A stretch of 11,019 bases of DNA from NCBI GenBank assembly GCA_937902125.1, contig CALDIB010000064.1, positions 1-11,019 of the forward strand. The letters are read 5' to 3'. Below the pieces are notes generated by a model that saw nothing but the letters and a program-made list of their open reading frames with translations, was not told where the DNA came from and made no database searches. This document shows positions 1-6,635 of the stretch, piece by piece. Position numbers and translations under genes: made by a program. Each line of letters begins with the position of its first letter. Position 1 is the stretch's first letter. This DNA is from an uncultured Treponema sp. (GTDB lineage Bacteria; Spirochaetota; Spirochaetia; Treponematales; Treponemataceae).

Positions 1-381
1 GACATCGTCAATGCACAGTGCGGCAACGACCTGCCTGTAAGCGTCTTCGCTCCTGAAGACCTGGTTGACGGTACCATCCCGTCAGGCACAGCCGCCTACG
101 AGAAACGCGGCATCGCAGTCTCAGTGCCTTCATGGAACCCTGAGAACTGTATCCAGTGCAACCAGTGCGCATTCATCTGCCCTCACGCTGCCATCCGTCC
201 GTTCCTCATGACTGCCGAAGAGGCTGAAACCGCTCCTGCAGGTATAAAGAAACTCCAGGGCAACGCCACATTCAAGGAATACAAATTCACCATGCAGGTC
301 AGCCCTTATGACTGCACAGGTTGCGGCAACTGCGTGGACGTCTGCCCGGGCATGAGAGGCAACAAGGCGCTCAGCATGCAG
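1..381 (+). CDS. nifJ: Pyruvate:ferredoxin oxidoreductase, internal fragment (ferredoxin domain)
   Basis: The frame is open from base 1, so the gene starts outside the window. The 127 residues match the [4Fe-4S] ferredoxin-like domain of PFOR, the enzyme that oxidises pyruvate to acetyl-CoA and passes electrons to ferredoxin. Two cluster motifs are complete: C50-x2-C53-x2-C56-x3-C60-P, set in ENCIQCNQCAFICPHAAIRPF, and C105-x2-C108-x2-C111-x3-C115-P. The upstream GTAAYEKRGIAV stretch is also typical of PFOR. Similarity stops at about residue 127 (NKALSMQ). The same frame runs on to a stop at 532-534, but that tail is the antisense of the TldD-like gene and is not PFOR. The thiamine-pyrophosphate domain that should follow is absent, so this is a piece of a ~1170-residue protein cut by a junction near 381-393. 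Identity is sure; its belonging to the genome on the right is doubtful. Confidence 0.88.
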
Positions 382-392
382 TCCAGCGCACA

Positions 393-860
393 CGGAATGA
401 CCTCCATGCCGCGATCGGACAGGACGGTCATGGTCTCGACCAAAGCGGCCATATCTTCTTCCTGCGGCAGGCGGCCGGTCTCTTTCTCCACGAACAGCTC
501 GAATGGCTCATCGGAGAGCTTCGGCGTCACGTAGGTCTTGGAGGAAGTGGCCTTCAGCACGGCGAACTGGGCGTTCAGCTCGGCGCGGATGGCATTGGCC
601 AGCGCCGCGATATCCTCCGGGACTTCGTTGAATGCATATTCACTGTACTGCCCATCTTTATATACACGTACTACATTTCCACGCTCGGTGGTCATGTTGG
701 TGCTGGACACGCTCTTGCTGCGTTGCGAGATCGACAGGCGGAAGCCGACGGAGTCCGTGGACAGGACGCTGACGTAATCAAACGTAGTGCCAAGGTCCGC
801 GATCAGTGCCTGCATCTTGGGAGCAAGGCCGTCCAGATAAGGTGAAAAGGGAGCTTTCAT
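393..860 (-). CDS. TldD/PmbA-like metallopeptidase-family protein, N-terminal fragment
   Basis: The start ATG (858-860, minus strand) has an AAGGA Shine-Dalgarno about 10 bases upstream. The ~156 supported residues include a glycine/serine-rich early part (STDSVGFRLSISQRSKSV) and a TTERGNVVRVYKDGQYSEYAF stretch. These resemble the N-terminal domain of TldD/PmbA proteins, which mature or degrade small modified peptides in the cytoplasm. An acidic, helix-like stretch around residues 118-150 follows. The catalytic C-terminal half is missing: the reading frame runs on to about 306 but there it is antisense to the PFOR fragment, so the junction is near 381-393. Base composition is richer in G+C than most of the window. 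The family call rests on general resemblance and is moderate; that the gene is truncated is much surer. Confidence 0.5.
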
Positions 861-900
861 CTTTGACGTTTCCTTGGATAAATATTAAGATGTTAAGGTC

Positions 901-929
901 TTGATCCGATTTGCATTGTAACATATTTT
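901..929 (+). promoter_or_regulatory. Candidate sigma-70 promoter for the patatin-like start
   Basis: TTGATC (901-906), a 17-base spacer and TATTTT (924-929) point toward the ATG at 989. The -10 lies almost exactly on the -10 of the divergent TldD-side promoter. Both belong to the foreign left segment, so neither necessarily drives RNase Y in a real genome. Confidence 0.35.
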
Positions 930-953
930 ATAGAGCAATCACTTGATATGCAA
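925..953 (-). promoter_or_regulatory. Candidate sigma-70 promoter for the TldD-like gene
   Basis: On the minus strand, TTGCAT (948-953) and TAAAAT (925-930) are separated by 17 bases. The start codon is 64 bases beyond the -10. Its -10 overlaps that of the opposing candidate promoter at 901-929, so the two could not be occupied together. Confidence 0.45.
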
Positions 954-988
954 GCATGCGATCAGCGAAACGGGAGGAAATACTTAAA

Positions 989-1048
989 ATGAGCGTAGGA
1001 ATAGTACTCGAAGGCGGAGCTATGAGAGGCATGTTTACGGCAGGTGTC
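989..1048 (+). pseudogene. Patatin-like phospholipase, first ~20 codons only
   Basis: Residues 1-20, MSVGIVLEGGAMRGMFTAGV, are the classic beginning of bacterial patatin-like proteins, including the glycine-rich GGAMRG oxyanion-hole segment. The GxSxG nucleophile motif that should follow some 20 residues later is not there; the frame changes family at about residue 21. It has its own strong ribosome site. This is a fragment made by a junction near 1049 and cannot be a lipase. Confidence 0.75.
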
Positions 1049-2527
1049 TTTGCCGGTGTGGACTATTATGGTGACATAAAACCGGACGGCATTTTAGTGT
1101 GGGGCGCGAATCCTGCAATTAGCGGAGCGGATGGGGAGCTGCAATGGTGGATCAAGGATGCGGCGAGAAACAAAACGACCTTAATCGTCGTAGATCCAAA
1201 GTCAAATGAATTAACGGAAAAAGCGACTTGCTGGCTGCGGGTGCGTCCGGGAACAGACGGATTGCTTGCCCTCGGAGTGATAAAGGTTTTAATTGAAGAA
1301 GAATTATACGACAAGGAATTTGTCGAAAAGTTGGCCGCCTTGGAAAAGCGGGAAGGCGTTGTCCTCGCCCAAGAAGAAGAATACAGGCGTGAACTGGAGC
1401 GCATCTCAGGCCTTACGGTTCAAGAAGCCAAAGACCTTATCATCAGGAATTTGGAAAACGACGCCCGCCACGACGCGCAGGCCTTGTTGAACAAAGTGGA
1501 GCAGGAAGCCCAGCTTAACGCCGAAAAAAAGGCGCGGGACATTCTTGTGACCACAATCCAGCGCATCGCCACAGAAACCACAGGCGACATAACCGTGGCC
1601 ACCGTTTCCCTTCCTTCCGACGAAATGAAGGGCCGCATCATAGGCCGCGAGGGACGGAACATCCGCGCTTTGGAAACTTTGACCGGCGTTGACATCATCA
1701 TCGACGACACGCCGGAAGCGGTGGTAATTTCCTGCTTTGACCCTGTCCGCAAGGAAATAGCCAAGGAATCTTTGGAGCGCCTTATCTCCGACGGACGAAT
1801 CCATCCGGCTCGCATCGAAGAAATCGTTCAAAAGGTCACTCGGGAAGTTCAGAACAAAATCTACGAAGAGGGCGAAAAGGCCTTGTTCGACTTGGGAATC
1901 CACAATATGCCCACGGAAGGAGTCCGCGCTTTGGGCCGCCTTTACTTCCGCACGAGCTACGGCCAAAATGTTTTGGTCCACTCAAAGGAAGTGGCGGAAA
2001 TCGCCGGCCTCTTGGCCGCGGAACTTGGCGCCGACCGGGAATTGGCCAAAAGGGCCGCCATTTTGCACGACATCGGAAAGGGCGCGGAAAATGACAGCGA
2101 CCAAAACCATGCCGAAGTGGGCGCGGAAATCGCCCGCAAGATGGGCGAGGTTCCGGCGGTTGTCAACGCCATTGGAGCGCACCACAACGACATAGAGCCT
2201 TCCAGTTTGGAAGCCATAATAGTTCAAATTGCCGACGCCATAAGCGCCGCCCGTCCTGGAGCCCGCCGGGAGACAGTTGACAATTATGTCAACCGCCTTG
2301 AAAACCTTGAAAAGATTGCGGAAGGATTCAACGGAGTTGAAAAGGCCTACGCCATTCAAGCCGGCCGCGAGCTTCGCATTCTTGTCAACAATGAAAAAAT
2401 TCCTGACGGAGACGTTAAGGAATTGGCAAGAAAAATCGCCAAGCAAATCGAAAACGACTTGCGCTATCCTGGCCGTATAAAGTTGACCATGATCCGAGAA
2501 ACCCGCATTGTGGAGTACGCAAGGTAA
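989..2527 (+). CDS. rny: Ribonuclease Y, C-terminal ~400 residues, in a chimeric reading frame
   Basis: RNase Y is a membrane-anchored endoribonuclease that starts bulk mRNA turnover. The RNase Y part is 1331-2527 (residues 115-512 counting from ATG 989). It begins inside the coiled coil (ALEKREGVVLAQEEEYRRELERISGL is spread over 1337-1412). It then has a KH domain with the GREG loop at residues 219-222, and an HD domain with H331 and the H360-D361 pair. It continues through the conserved ADAISAARPGAR stretch and ends IRETRIVEYAR, as family members do. The usual N-terminal membrane helix and about the first 120 residues are absent; residues 1-114 come from two other families. ATG 989 is preferred over 956 because GGGAGGAA (972-979) lies at proper distance. 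The total length looks normal for RNase Y, so a length check would miss the fault. As drawn it is probably not a natural protein. A terminator follows at once. Confidence 0.93.
   Translation: MSVGIVLEGGAMRGMFTAGVFAGVDYYGDIKPDGILVWGANPAISGADGELQWWIKDAARNKTTLIVVDPKSNELTEKATCWLRVRPGTDGLLALGVIKVLIEEELYDKEFVEKLAALEKREGVVLAQEEEYRRELERISGLTVQEAKDLIIRNLENDARHDAQALLNKVEQEAQLNAEKKARDILVTTIQRIATETTGDITVATVSLPSDEMKGRIIGREGRNIRALETLTGVDIIIDDTPEAVVISCFDPVRKEIAKESLERLISDGRIHPARIEEIVQKVTREVQNKIYEEGEKALFDLGIHNMPTEGVRALGRLYFRTSYGQNVLVHSKEVAEIAGLLAAELGADRELAKRAAILHDIGKGAENDSDQNHAEVGAEIARKMGEVPAVVNAIGAHHNDIEPSSLEAIIVQIADAISAARPGARRETVDNYVNRLENLEKIAEGFNGVEKAYAIQAGRELRILVNNEKIPDGDVKELARKIAKQIENDLRYPGRIKLTMIRETRIVEYAR
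1049..1330 (+). pseudogene. Molybdopterin oxidoreductase, internal fragment
   Basis: Residues 21-114 of the chimeric frame match the central region of bis-MGD molybdoenzymes (formate dehydrogenase, thiosulfate or polysulfide reductase type). They contain DCILVWGANP-like text (here DGILVWGANPA), then ARNKTTLIVVDP, RVRPGTDGLLALG and VIKVLIEEELYDKEFVEK in the family's order. The N-terminal Fe-S motif and the C-terminal dinucleotide-binding domain are missing. Codon use is more A+T-rich (TTA, GAA, AAA) than in the RNase Y part that starts at about 1331. Both ends join unrelated sequence, so it is a displaced fragment. The substrate cannot be told from this piece. Confidence 0.8.
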
Positions 2528-2530
2528 ACA

Positions 2531-2560
2531 AAAAAAACCGCCTGATGGGCGGTTTTTTTT
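2531..2560. terminator. Bidirectional rho-independent terminator after rny
   Basis: CCGCC (2538-2542) pairs with GGCGG (2548-2552) around a TGATG loop, flanked by seven A (2531-2537) and eight T (2553-2560). It begins four bases after the rny stop and serves equally the gene ending at 2586 on the other strand. A second T10 run lies at 2574-2583. Confidence 0.92.
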
Positions 2561-2585
2561 GTTTAAAGCGGCCTTTTTTTTTTGC

Positions 2586-3167
2586 CTATCGGAAAGCCAG
2601 CCTAAAATACAAGGCCAAAGTGTTGTCGTAATTGTCAAAGCCTGTGGGCATAAAAAGGTAGCTCGCGCCTATGCAAGGAACCGCTCCGCCGCCTTTTTTA
2701 AAGTCGTATTCGGCGGAAAGCCTAAATCCGTTTCCCCATTTTGTGGATTCAGTTTTTCTGTATTTGTCGGAAAGTCCTTCCATGTCGCTTCTAACGCCAA
2801 TCGCGTAGGCCAATGAAAATGAAAGGTTTCCGATTTCGGGATAGAATTGCAGGCCTCCAAAAAAAGTGGGGCTTGCGTGGTGGGTGTAATCTCCGTCCTT
2901 CCATATAAAGTCAAACAGGCTTTGAAAGCCCCCTAAAAAATAAAGTTGGTCGGTAAGTTTTAGCGTGATTCCGGCGTCGGCGTATAGAATGATTCTGCTG
3001 TAGCCTCGTCTCATAGTGTCGTTGACATTTGATTGCAGCTTGTCGTCGCCGTAAAAGGTGTAGCCGCTTCCCAAGGCAAACTGAAAGCCAAAGAATTTCC
3101 GCTCGCTTTCGGCGAACAAAAGCGCGGAGCAGAGGGCAAGGGTCAATGTTAATAGAAACTTCTTCAT
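2586..3167 (-). CDS. Small outer-membrane beta-barrel-like exported protein
   Basis: This 193-residue protein opens with a clear signal peptide (MKKFLLTLTLALCSALLFA, cleavage likely after A19). The mature part is built of short alternating stretches rich in aromatics and glycine: FGFQFALGSGYTFYGDD, RIILYADAGITLKL, QLYFLGGFQSLFDF, FFGGLQFYPEIG, FSLAYAIGVRSD, GFRLSAEYDF, CIGASYLF and LALYFRLAFR. That pattern suits an eight-stranded barrel in the outer membrane, with the last strand close to a normal terminal beta-signal but ending in R instead of F. No named family is recognised. It stands alone between convergent rny and divergent mrp and shares the terminator at 2531-2560. The upstream region has no convincing Shine-Dalgarno. 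A lipoprotein is unlikely, since the residue before C13 is leucine. Confidence 0.75.
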   Translation of the reverse strand: MKKFLLTLTLALCSALLFAESERKFFGFQFALGSGYTFYGDDKLQSNVNDTMRRGYSRIILYADAGITLKLTDQLYFLGGFQSLFDFIWKDGDYTHHASPTFFGGLQFYPEIGNLSFSLAYAIGVRSDMEGLSDKYRKTESTKWGNGFRLSAEYDFKKGGGAVPCIGASYLFMPTGFDNYDNTLALYFRLAFR

Positions 3168-3198
3168 ATTTCATTTATCGGATAAATTTACTGGACTT

Positions 3199-3227
3199 TT
3201 GACTTGAATTTGATTATCTTTTAAATA
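3199..3227 (+). promoter_or_regulatory. Sigma-70-type promoter of mrp
   Basis: TTGACT (3199-3204), 17 bases, TAAATA (3222-3227). Transcription should begin near 3234, giving a ~26-base leader that contains AAGGGGTG (3246-3253), six T and the ATG at 3260. This gene shows that the organism also uses ordinary leadered mRNAs. Confidence 0.65.
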
Positions 3228-3259
3228 ATAAGATTTGGCATGTATAAGGGGTGTTTTTT

Positions 3260-4096
3260 ATGGCTGAAAATTGCGGACACGATTGCGGACATTGCGGAGA
3301 AGGCTCTTGCTCCGAGCGCGACGCTCCTCAAAAAATTGAACCGAACAAAAAGAGCAAGATAAAAAAGGTCATCGCCATTGTAAGCGGGAAGGGCGGCGTT
3401 GGAAAGTCGCTGGTGACCAGCCTTTTGGCCTGCAAAATGCAAAAGATGGGATACCGTTCGGCCATTCTTGACGCGGACATAACCGGCCCCTCGATTCCCG
3501 AAAGTTTTGGCGAAAGCGATCGGCGCGCCGATGTTGTTGAAGGCCAAGACTTGCTAAAGCCTGTGGAGACTGACAGCGGAATCCAGCTTATGTCCATGAA
3601 CTTTTTGCTTCAAAACGAAAACGATCCTGTTGTTTGGAGAGGGCCGGTTATTTCCGGCGCGGTCAAACAGTTTTGGACTGACGTTGTTTGGAAAGACGTT
3701 GACTTTATGTTTGTGGACATGCCTCCGGGAACTGGCGACGTTCCCCTTACGGTTTTCCAGTCCCTTCCCATTGACGGAATCATCGTGGTTTCGTCTCCCC
3801 AGCAGTTGGTGCGGGTGATTGTGGAAAAGGCCGTTAAGATGGCCAACATGATGAACGTTCCGATTTTGGGCTTGATAGAAAACATGTCTTATGTCCAGTG
3901 CCCGGATTGTTCAAAGGAAATTTACGTTTTTGGAAAGAGCAACATAGAGGGAATAGCAAAGACTTTCAACCTGCCGGTTTTGGCCCGCATTCCCATGAGG
4001 CCCGAAACCAGCGCCCATGTGGACGCGGGCGACATTGAAGGCCTTGAGGTTCCTGAATTGGACGCCGCCGCCGAAGCGGTGAAAAAGTTGCTCTAA
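3260..4096 (+). CDS. mrp: Mrp/ApbC/Nbp35-family iron-sulfur cluster carrier ATPase
   Basis: This cytoplasmic P-loop ATPase of 278 residues binds and hands on Fe-S clusters to apo-enzymes. The deviant Walker A SGKGGVGKS is at residues 42-50, followed by AILDADITGPSIP (switch I region) and FVDMPPGTGD (Walker B region). The cluster-bridging CPDC motif has C214 and C217. Before the ATPase core is a cysteine-rich tail with C5, C9, C12 and C17, as in Nbp35-like and some clostridial Mrp proteins, which may bind a second cluster. The DUF59 domain that many Mrp proteins carry at the N-terminus is absent. ATG 3260 is chosen over GTG 3251 because AAGGGGTG lies just upstream. The gene is transcribed alone from its own promoter and converges on dus; both stop codons lie within the shared hairpin at 4095-4135. 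Confidence 0.95.
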   Translation: MAENCGHDCGHCGEGSCSERDAPQKIEPNKKSKIKKVIAIVSGKGGVGKSLVTSLLACKMQKMGYRSAILDADITGPSIPESFGESDRRADVVEGQDLLKPVETDSGIQLMSMNFLLQNENDPVVWRGPVISGAVKQFWTDVVWKDVDFMFVDMPPGTGDVPLTVFQSLPIDGIIVVSSPQQLVRVIVEKAVKMANMMNVPILGLIENMSYVQCPDCSKEIYVFGKSNIEGIAKTFNLPVLARIPMRPETSAHVDAGDIEGLEVPELDAAAEAVKKLL

Positions 4097-4135
4097 AGGC
4101 AACCTCTGAAAACTGAAGTTTTTAGAGGCTCCTTA
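4095..4135. terminator. Hairpin between convergent mrp and dus, AAAAACT repeat type
   Basis: CCTCTGAAAAC (4103-4113) pairs with GTTTTTAGAGG (4118-4128) over a TGAA loop, with one G-T pair. After an internal loop, AAGG (4096-4099) pairs with CCTT (4131-4134). The stem overlaps the last base of the mrp stop and contains most of the dus stop. There is no T-run after it on either strand; the T-run is inside the stem. It probably ends both transcripts, but it resembles the repeat at 10969-11019 and may be a dispersed element. Confidence 0.7.
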
Positions 4136-5236
4136 AATGTTTTTGTAGCGGTCGCCGGGCTCTTCTTCAAAGTAGGAGCGGAAAATTTCTTCCGCCTCTT
4201 TGGGAGAGGAGGCGTTCAGCATCTTCATTTTTATGTAGTGGCCAAAAGTGAAGTTGTCGCAGTAGTATGAAAAAAATCGCTGCATTCGGCTTTTAAAAAA
4301 TTCTTTGGGTTGGTATTCTTGCAAGAGGGCGATGTAGTCCAAGCCTGTTTGCATTAAGTCAATTTGCCGCCCAATCTTTGAGAAATCTGAATTGTCCGCC
4401 GTTCCAAAATTGGCAGAGACAGCCCCGCCCTTATGGTCTTGAAAGCCAATTAAGTTCCCGCCCCCTTCTTGGGCTTTTGAAAAATCCATGGGCTGGCCAA
4501 AAAGGTTCTCCCGCAATTGCGCGAAAATCCAAGGCTTTTGAACCGCCGCCCGGCTTATCATAAGGCCGGAACAGGTAGGGCAGTCTTTTAGCGCGGCGGC
4601 GGCGCTTGGCTCGTCCTTTACGTTTCCGTTGTAAATCACGTCCACGCCGCGCGGCTTTAAAGCCTTGGCCAAATGCTCCACGTAAAAGCGGCGGGGCGGC
4701 CTGGAAAGTTTTTCCCTTTGCGTTCTTGGGTGAAGGACAAGGCGCTGGACTCCCGCGTCGCAAAGGTTTTGGCAAAAGTCGTAAAATTCTTCTTCCTTAA
4801 AATTTTCGGCTCCCAAGCGGAGCTTCACGCTAAGCCTAAAAGACGGCGCGAATTTTTCTATGGCCTCCCGGACTCCTTGAACCATGGCCAGCGTCTCTTC
4901 TTTTGGCTTTAGCATCCAGGCTATGCCCGCGCCTGAATGGACAATTTCCGGAGCCGAGCAGCCCATGTTAAGGTCAATGCCGATTCCGCCTAAAGGGGCC
5001 AGAACGGAAACCGCGGCCGCCATTGACGAGGCTTCTTTGCTTGTAAGCTGCCAAACAATTTTTTCCGCTTTAGGCCCGTTCATCAAATAGTATTTTTCAA
5101 AAGGGCCTTTTTGCATCAAGGTGGGGGCGTTTATCATTTCCGTGTAGAATTCGTCAGGGCCGCCAAAGGATTCCACAAGGCGGCGGAAGGCTTCGTGGCT
5201 TAAAGTTGCCATGGGGCCGGCAATCAGTTTTGTCAT
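4133..5236 (-). CDS. dus: tRNA-dihydrouridine synthase
   Basis: This FMN-dependent enzyme reduces specific uridines in tRNA to dihydrouridine. It has 367 residues. The family motifs appear in order: an N-terminal AGPMA barrel start, LNMGCSAPEI with catalytic C93, KLRLG at 138-142 (FMN-binding), LHPRT at 168-172, YNGNV at 202-206 and MISRAA at 226-231. A C-terminal helical tRNA-binding part follows (KSRMQRFFSYYCDNF). Oddities: the usual P after the catalytic cysteine is S, and residues ~251-290 are a glycine/serine-rich insertion between barrel and helical domain that I do not recognise from other Dus proteins. The subfamily cannot be assigned. The start at 5236 has no Shine-Dalgarno; a promoter ends six bases before it. 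It diverges from the CYTH gene across 74 bases. Confidence 0.93.
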   Translation of the reverse strand: MTKLIAGPMATLSHEAFRRLVESFGGPDEFYTEMINAPTLMQKGPFEKYYLMNGPKAEKIVWQLTSKEASSMAAAVSVLAPLGGIGIDLNMGCSAPEIVHSGAGIAWMLKPKEETLAMVQGVREAIEKFAPSFRLSVKLRLGAENFKEEEFYDFCQNLCDAGVQRLVLHPRTQREKLSRPPRRFYVEHLAKALKPRGVDVIYNGNVKDEPSAAAALKDCPTCSGLMISRAAVQKPWIFAQLRENLFGQPMDFSKAQEGGGNLIGFQDHKGGAVSANFGTADNSDFSKIGRQIDLMQTGLDYIALLQEYQPKEFFKSRMQRFFSYYCDNFTFGHYIKMKMLNASSPKEAEEIFRSYFEEEPGDRYKNI

Positions 5237-5242
5237 GGGAGC

Positions 5243-5271
5243 ATTTTAGCGCGGAGACCGCCTTTTTTCTA
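5243..5271 (-). promoter_or_regulatory. Candidate leaderless promoter of dus
   Basis: On the minus strand TAGAAA (5266-5271), 17 bases, TAAAAT (5243-5248), then six bases and the ATG. The predicted first transcribed base is the A of the start codon. Confidence 0.5.
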
Positions 5272-5275
5272 GTGT

Positions 5276-5304
5276 TTGCCTTTTGACAAATTATATGGTA
5301 GAAT
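5276..5304 (+). promoter_or_regulatory. Candidate leaderless promoter of the CYTH-DUF975-sppA cluster
   Basis: TTGCCT (5276-5281), 17 bases, TAGAAT (5299-5304) preceded by TGG, which makes an extended -10. Six bases separate the -10 from the ATG at 5311, and no Shine-Dalgarno exists. A TTGACA at 5283-5288 is closer to the -35 consensus but lies only ten bases from TAGAAT. Confidence 0.6.
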
Positions 5305-5310
5305 GTTTGA

Positions 5311-5916
5311 ATGGAAATTGAACTTAAGGCCCATGTTCGAGACCGGGAGGCTGTCTTAAAAAAATTGCGCTCCTTCGCGGCCTTTGACAAAAGCGTGGTT
5401 AAGGAAGACCGTTACTTTAAGCTTGAAAAAGCCGGCGCTCCAAACGGACACATAAGCGCGCGAATCAGAAATGAAAAAAAGACGGACGGCGCGGGCCGCC
5501 TTTTGGAAGAAAAAATATTTTTGACTTACAAAAAAAAAGAAAGGCGCCTTGACTCCAAGGGCGGGGCCTTGGAAGTGAACCAAGAATTTGAAAGCGCCAT
5601 GGAAAACTCTTCTTGCGTGGAAGAACTTTTGCGGGATTCCGGCTTTGTTCCCCATTTTAACAAGCGCAAGGAGGCGACGGGCTTTTACGCCCAAACAAAA
5701 TGCGGCCCCGCCCACTTGGAATTGTGCTATGTTCCGCCCTTGGGAGATTTTTTGGAAATTGAATTTGTGACGGAAGGGGAGACGAACGATAAAGAAATTT
5801 CAGAGATGCGAAAGGAACTTGAGGCGCTTGTTCTAAAGAGCGGCCTTGCCCTTGATGATATTGAAGAAAAGTATTATTCTGAATTGCTAGCTGAACACGG
5901 AGGAAAAAATGTTTAG
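5311..5916 (+). CDS. CYTH-domain protein (class IV adenylate cyclase / triphosphatase family)
   Basis: The 201-residue protein begins with the CYTH signature ExExK (E2-I-E4-L-K6). CYTH proteins fold as a tunnel that binds triphosphates through metal-holding acidic and basic residues; they make cAMP (CyaB, class IV) or cut inorganic or thiamine triphosphate. The other tunnel positions are present: ARIR (R51, R53), LTYKKK (K74-76), EVNQEFE (E88, E92), EIEFV (E149, E151) and a C-terminal EEKYYSELL typical of CyaB-like members. Whether it is a cyclase or a phosphatase cannot be told. It is first in a tight cluster, with its stop overlapping the start of the DUF975 gene by 8 bases (ATG 5909, TAG 5914). 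The start has no ribosome site and sits at the predicted transcription start. Confidence 0.85.
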   Translation: MEIELKAHVRDREAVLKKLRSFAAFDKSVVKEDRYFKLEKAGAPNGHISARIRNEKKTDGAGRLLEEKIFLTYKKKERRLDSKGGALEVNQEFESAMENSSCVEELLRDSGFVPHFNKRKEATGFYAQTKCGPAHLELCYVPPLGDFLEIEFVTEGETNDKEISEMRKELEALVLKSGLALDDIEEKYYSELLAEHGGKNV

Positions 5917-6622
5917 ACGAGTGGATTATAAAAAGGCCGCCAAGGAGCAGCTTAAAGGCCGTTGGAAGGTTCCTGTTTTGTCAACCTTGCTTTTGTATGC
6001 GCTTGTGACGGTTTTTTCTGTGGCGATGGCCTTGATTTTTCCTGATAAAATTCATGTGAACATGAACATGGGCGCCGGCTCCTTTAGTTACGGAATCCAC
6101 GGCGACAAGGAGCCAACGCTTTTTTCTTTGCTGATTTGCGCGGTTGCGGCCGCCTTTGTTTTTGCCCAAAAAAGGCTTTTTGACCTTATGTTCCGAAGCA
6201 GGGAAGAAGTTTCTTTTGGCGATTTTGCCGAGGGCTTGGGCTATTGGCTAAAGGCCGTTCTTGCCTCCATTTGGAAATGCCTTTGGATTTTTCTTTGGTC
6301 TTTGCTTTTTTGGATTCCGGGAATCGTAAAAACGTATTCGTATTCAATGATGTTTTATGTGATGGCGGAATATCCTAAAATTGGAATCCGAAAGGCCTTG
6401 AACATCAGCAAGGAATTGACCCGGGGCTACAAGGGAGACTTGTTTGTCACCGACATCACTTTCATACCCTTGGGCTTTTTGTGCGTTTTGTCCTTGGGAA
6501 TCGGCTTTTTGTGGCTTGTTCCTTATTATCAGGCCACATACACAAACATCTACCACGCGCTAAAGGAAGTCGCCCTTAACAGCCAGCGGATAAAGCCGGA
6601 AGACTTTGAGACGACAAAATAA
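5909..6622 (+). CDS. DUF975-family integral membrane protein
   Basis: This 237-residue protein resembles the DUF975 family, whose function is unknown. Hydrophobic segments lie at about residues 22-44, 70-87, 113-140 and 182-205. Between the third and fourth is the family's conserved loop, with KIGIRKALNISKELTRGYK followed by DLFVTDITF, and the segment GIGFLWLVPYYQATYTNIY ends the core. Basic residues at the N-terminus (MFRRVDYKKAAKEQLKGRWK) suggest it faces the cytoplasm. GGAGG (5899-5903) lies at good distance and its ATG is inside the end of the CYTH gene, so translation is probably coupled. sppA follows 13 bases after its stop. Grouping with SppA hints at an envelope role, which is inference only. 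Confidence 0.8.
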   Translation: MFRRVDYKKAAKEQLKGRWKVPVLSTLLLYALVTVFSVAMALIFPDKIHVNMNMGAGSFSYGIHGDKEPTLFSLLICAVAAAFVFAQKRLFDLMFRSREEVSFGDFAEGLGYWLKAVLASIWKCLWIFLWSLLFWIPGIVKTYSYSMMFYVMAEYPKIGIRKALNISKELTRGYKGDLFVTDITFIPLGFLCVLSLGIGFLWLVPYYQATYTNIYHALKEVALNSQRIKPEDFETTK

Positions 6623-6635
6623 TCGGAGAACTGTT

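Noticed and set aside
382..534. Continuation of the PFOR frame to the stop at 534
   Set aside because: The residues after 381 have no PFOR character and lie antisense to the TldD-like gene, which has a start, ribosome site and promoter.
989..1330. An active lipase or molybdoenzyme
   Set aside because: Neither fragment has its catalytic or cofactor residues; only short internal or initial pieces are present.
2574..2583. T10 run as a second terminator
   Set aside because: No stable hairpin precedes it beyond the one at 2531-2560; treated as a homopolymer.
4378..4800. Several open frames antisense to dus
   Set aside because: They are shadows of a G+C-rich coding strand with no ribosome sites, and dus motifs fill the other strand.
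5283..5288. TTGACA as the -35 of the CYTH gene
   Set aside because: It is only ten bases from TAGAAT, and at 17 bases the facing hexamer has no -10 character.
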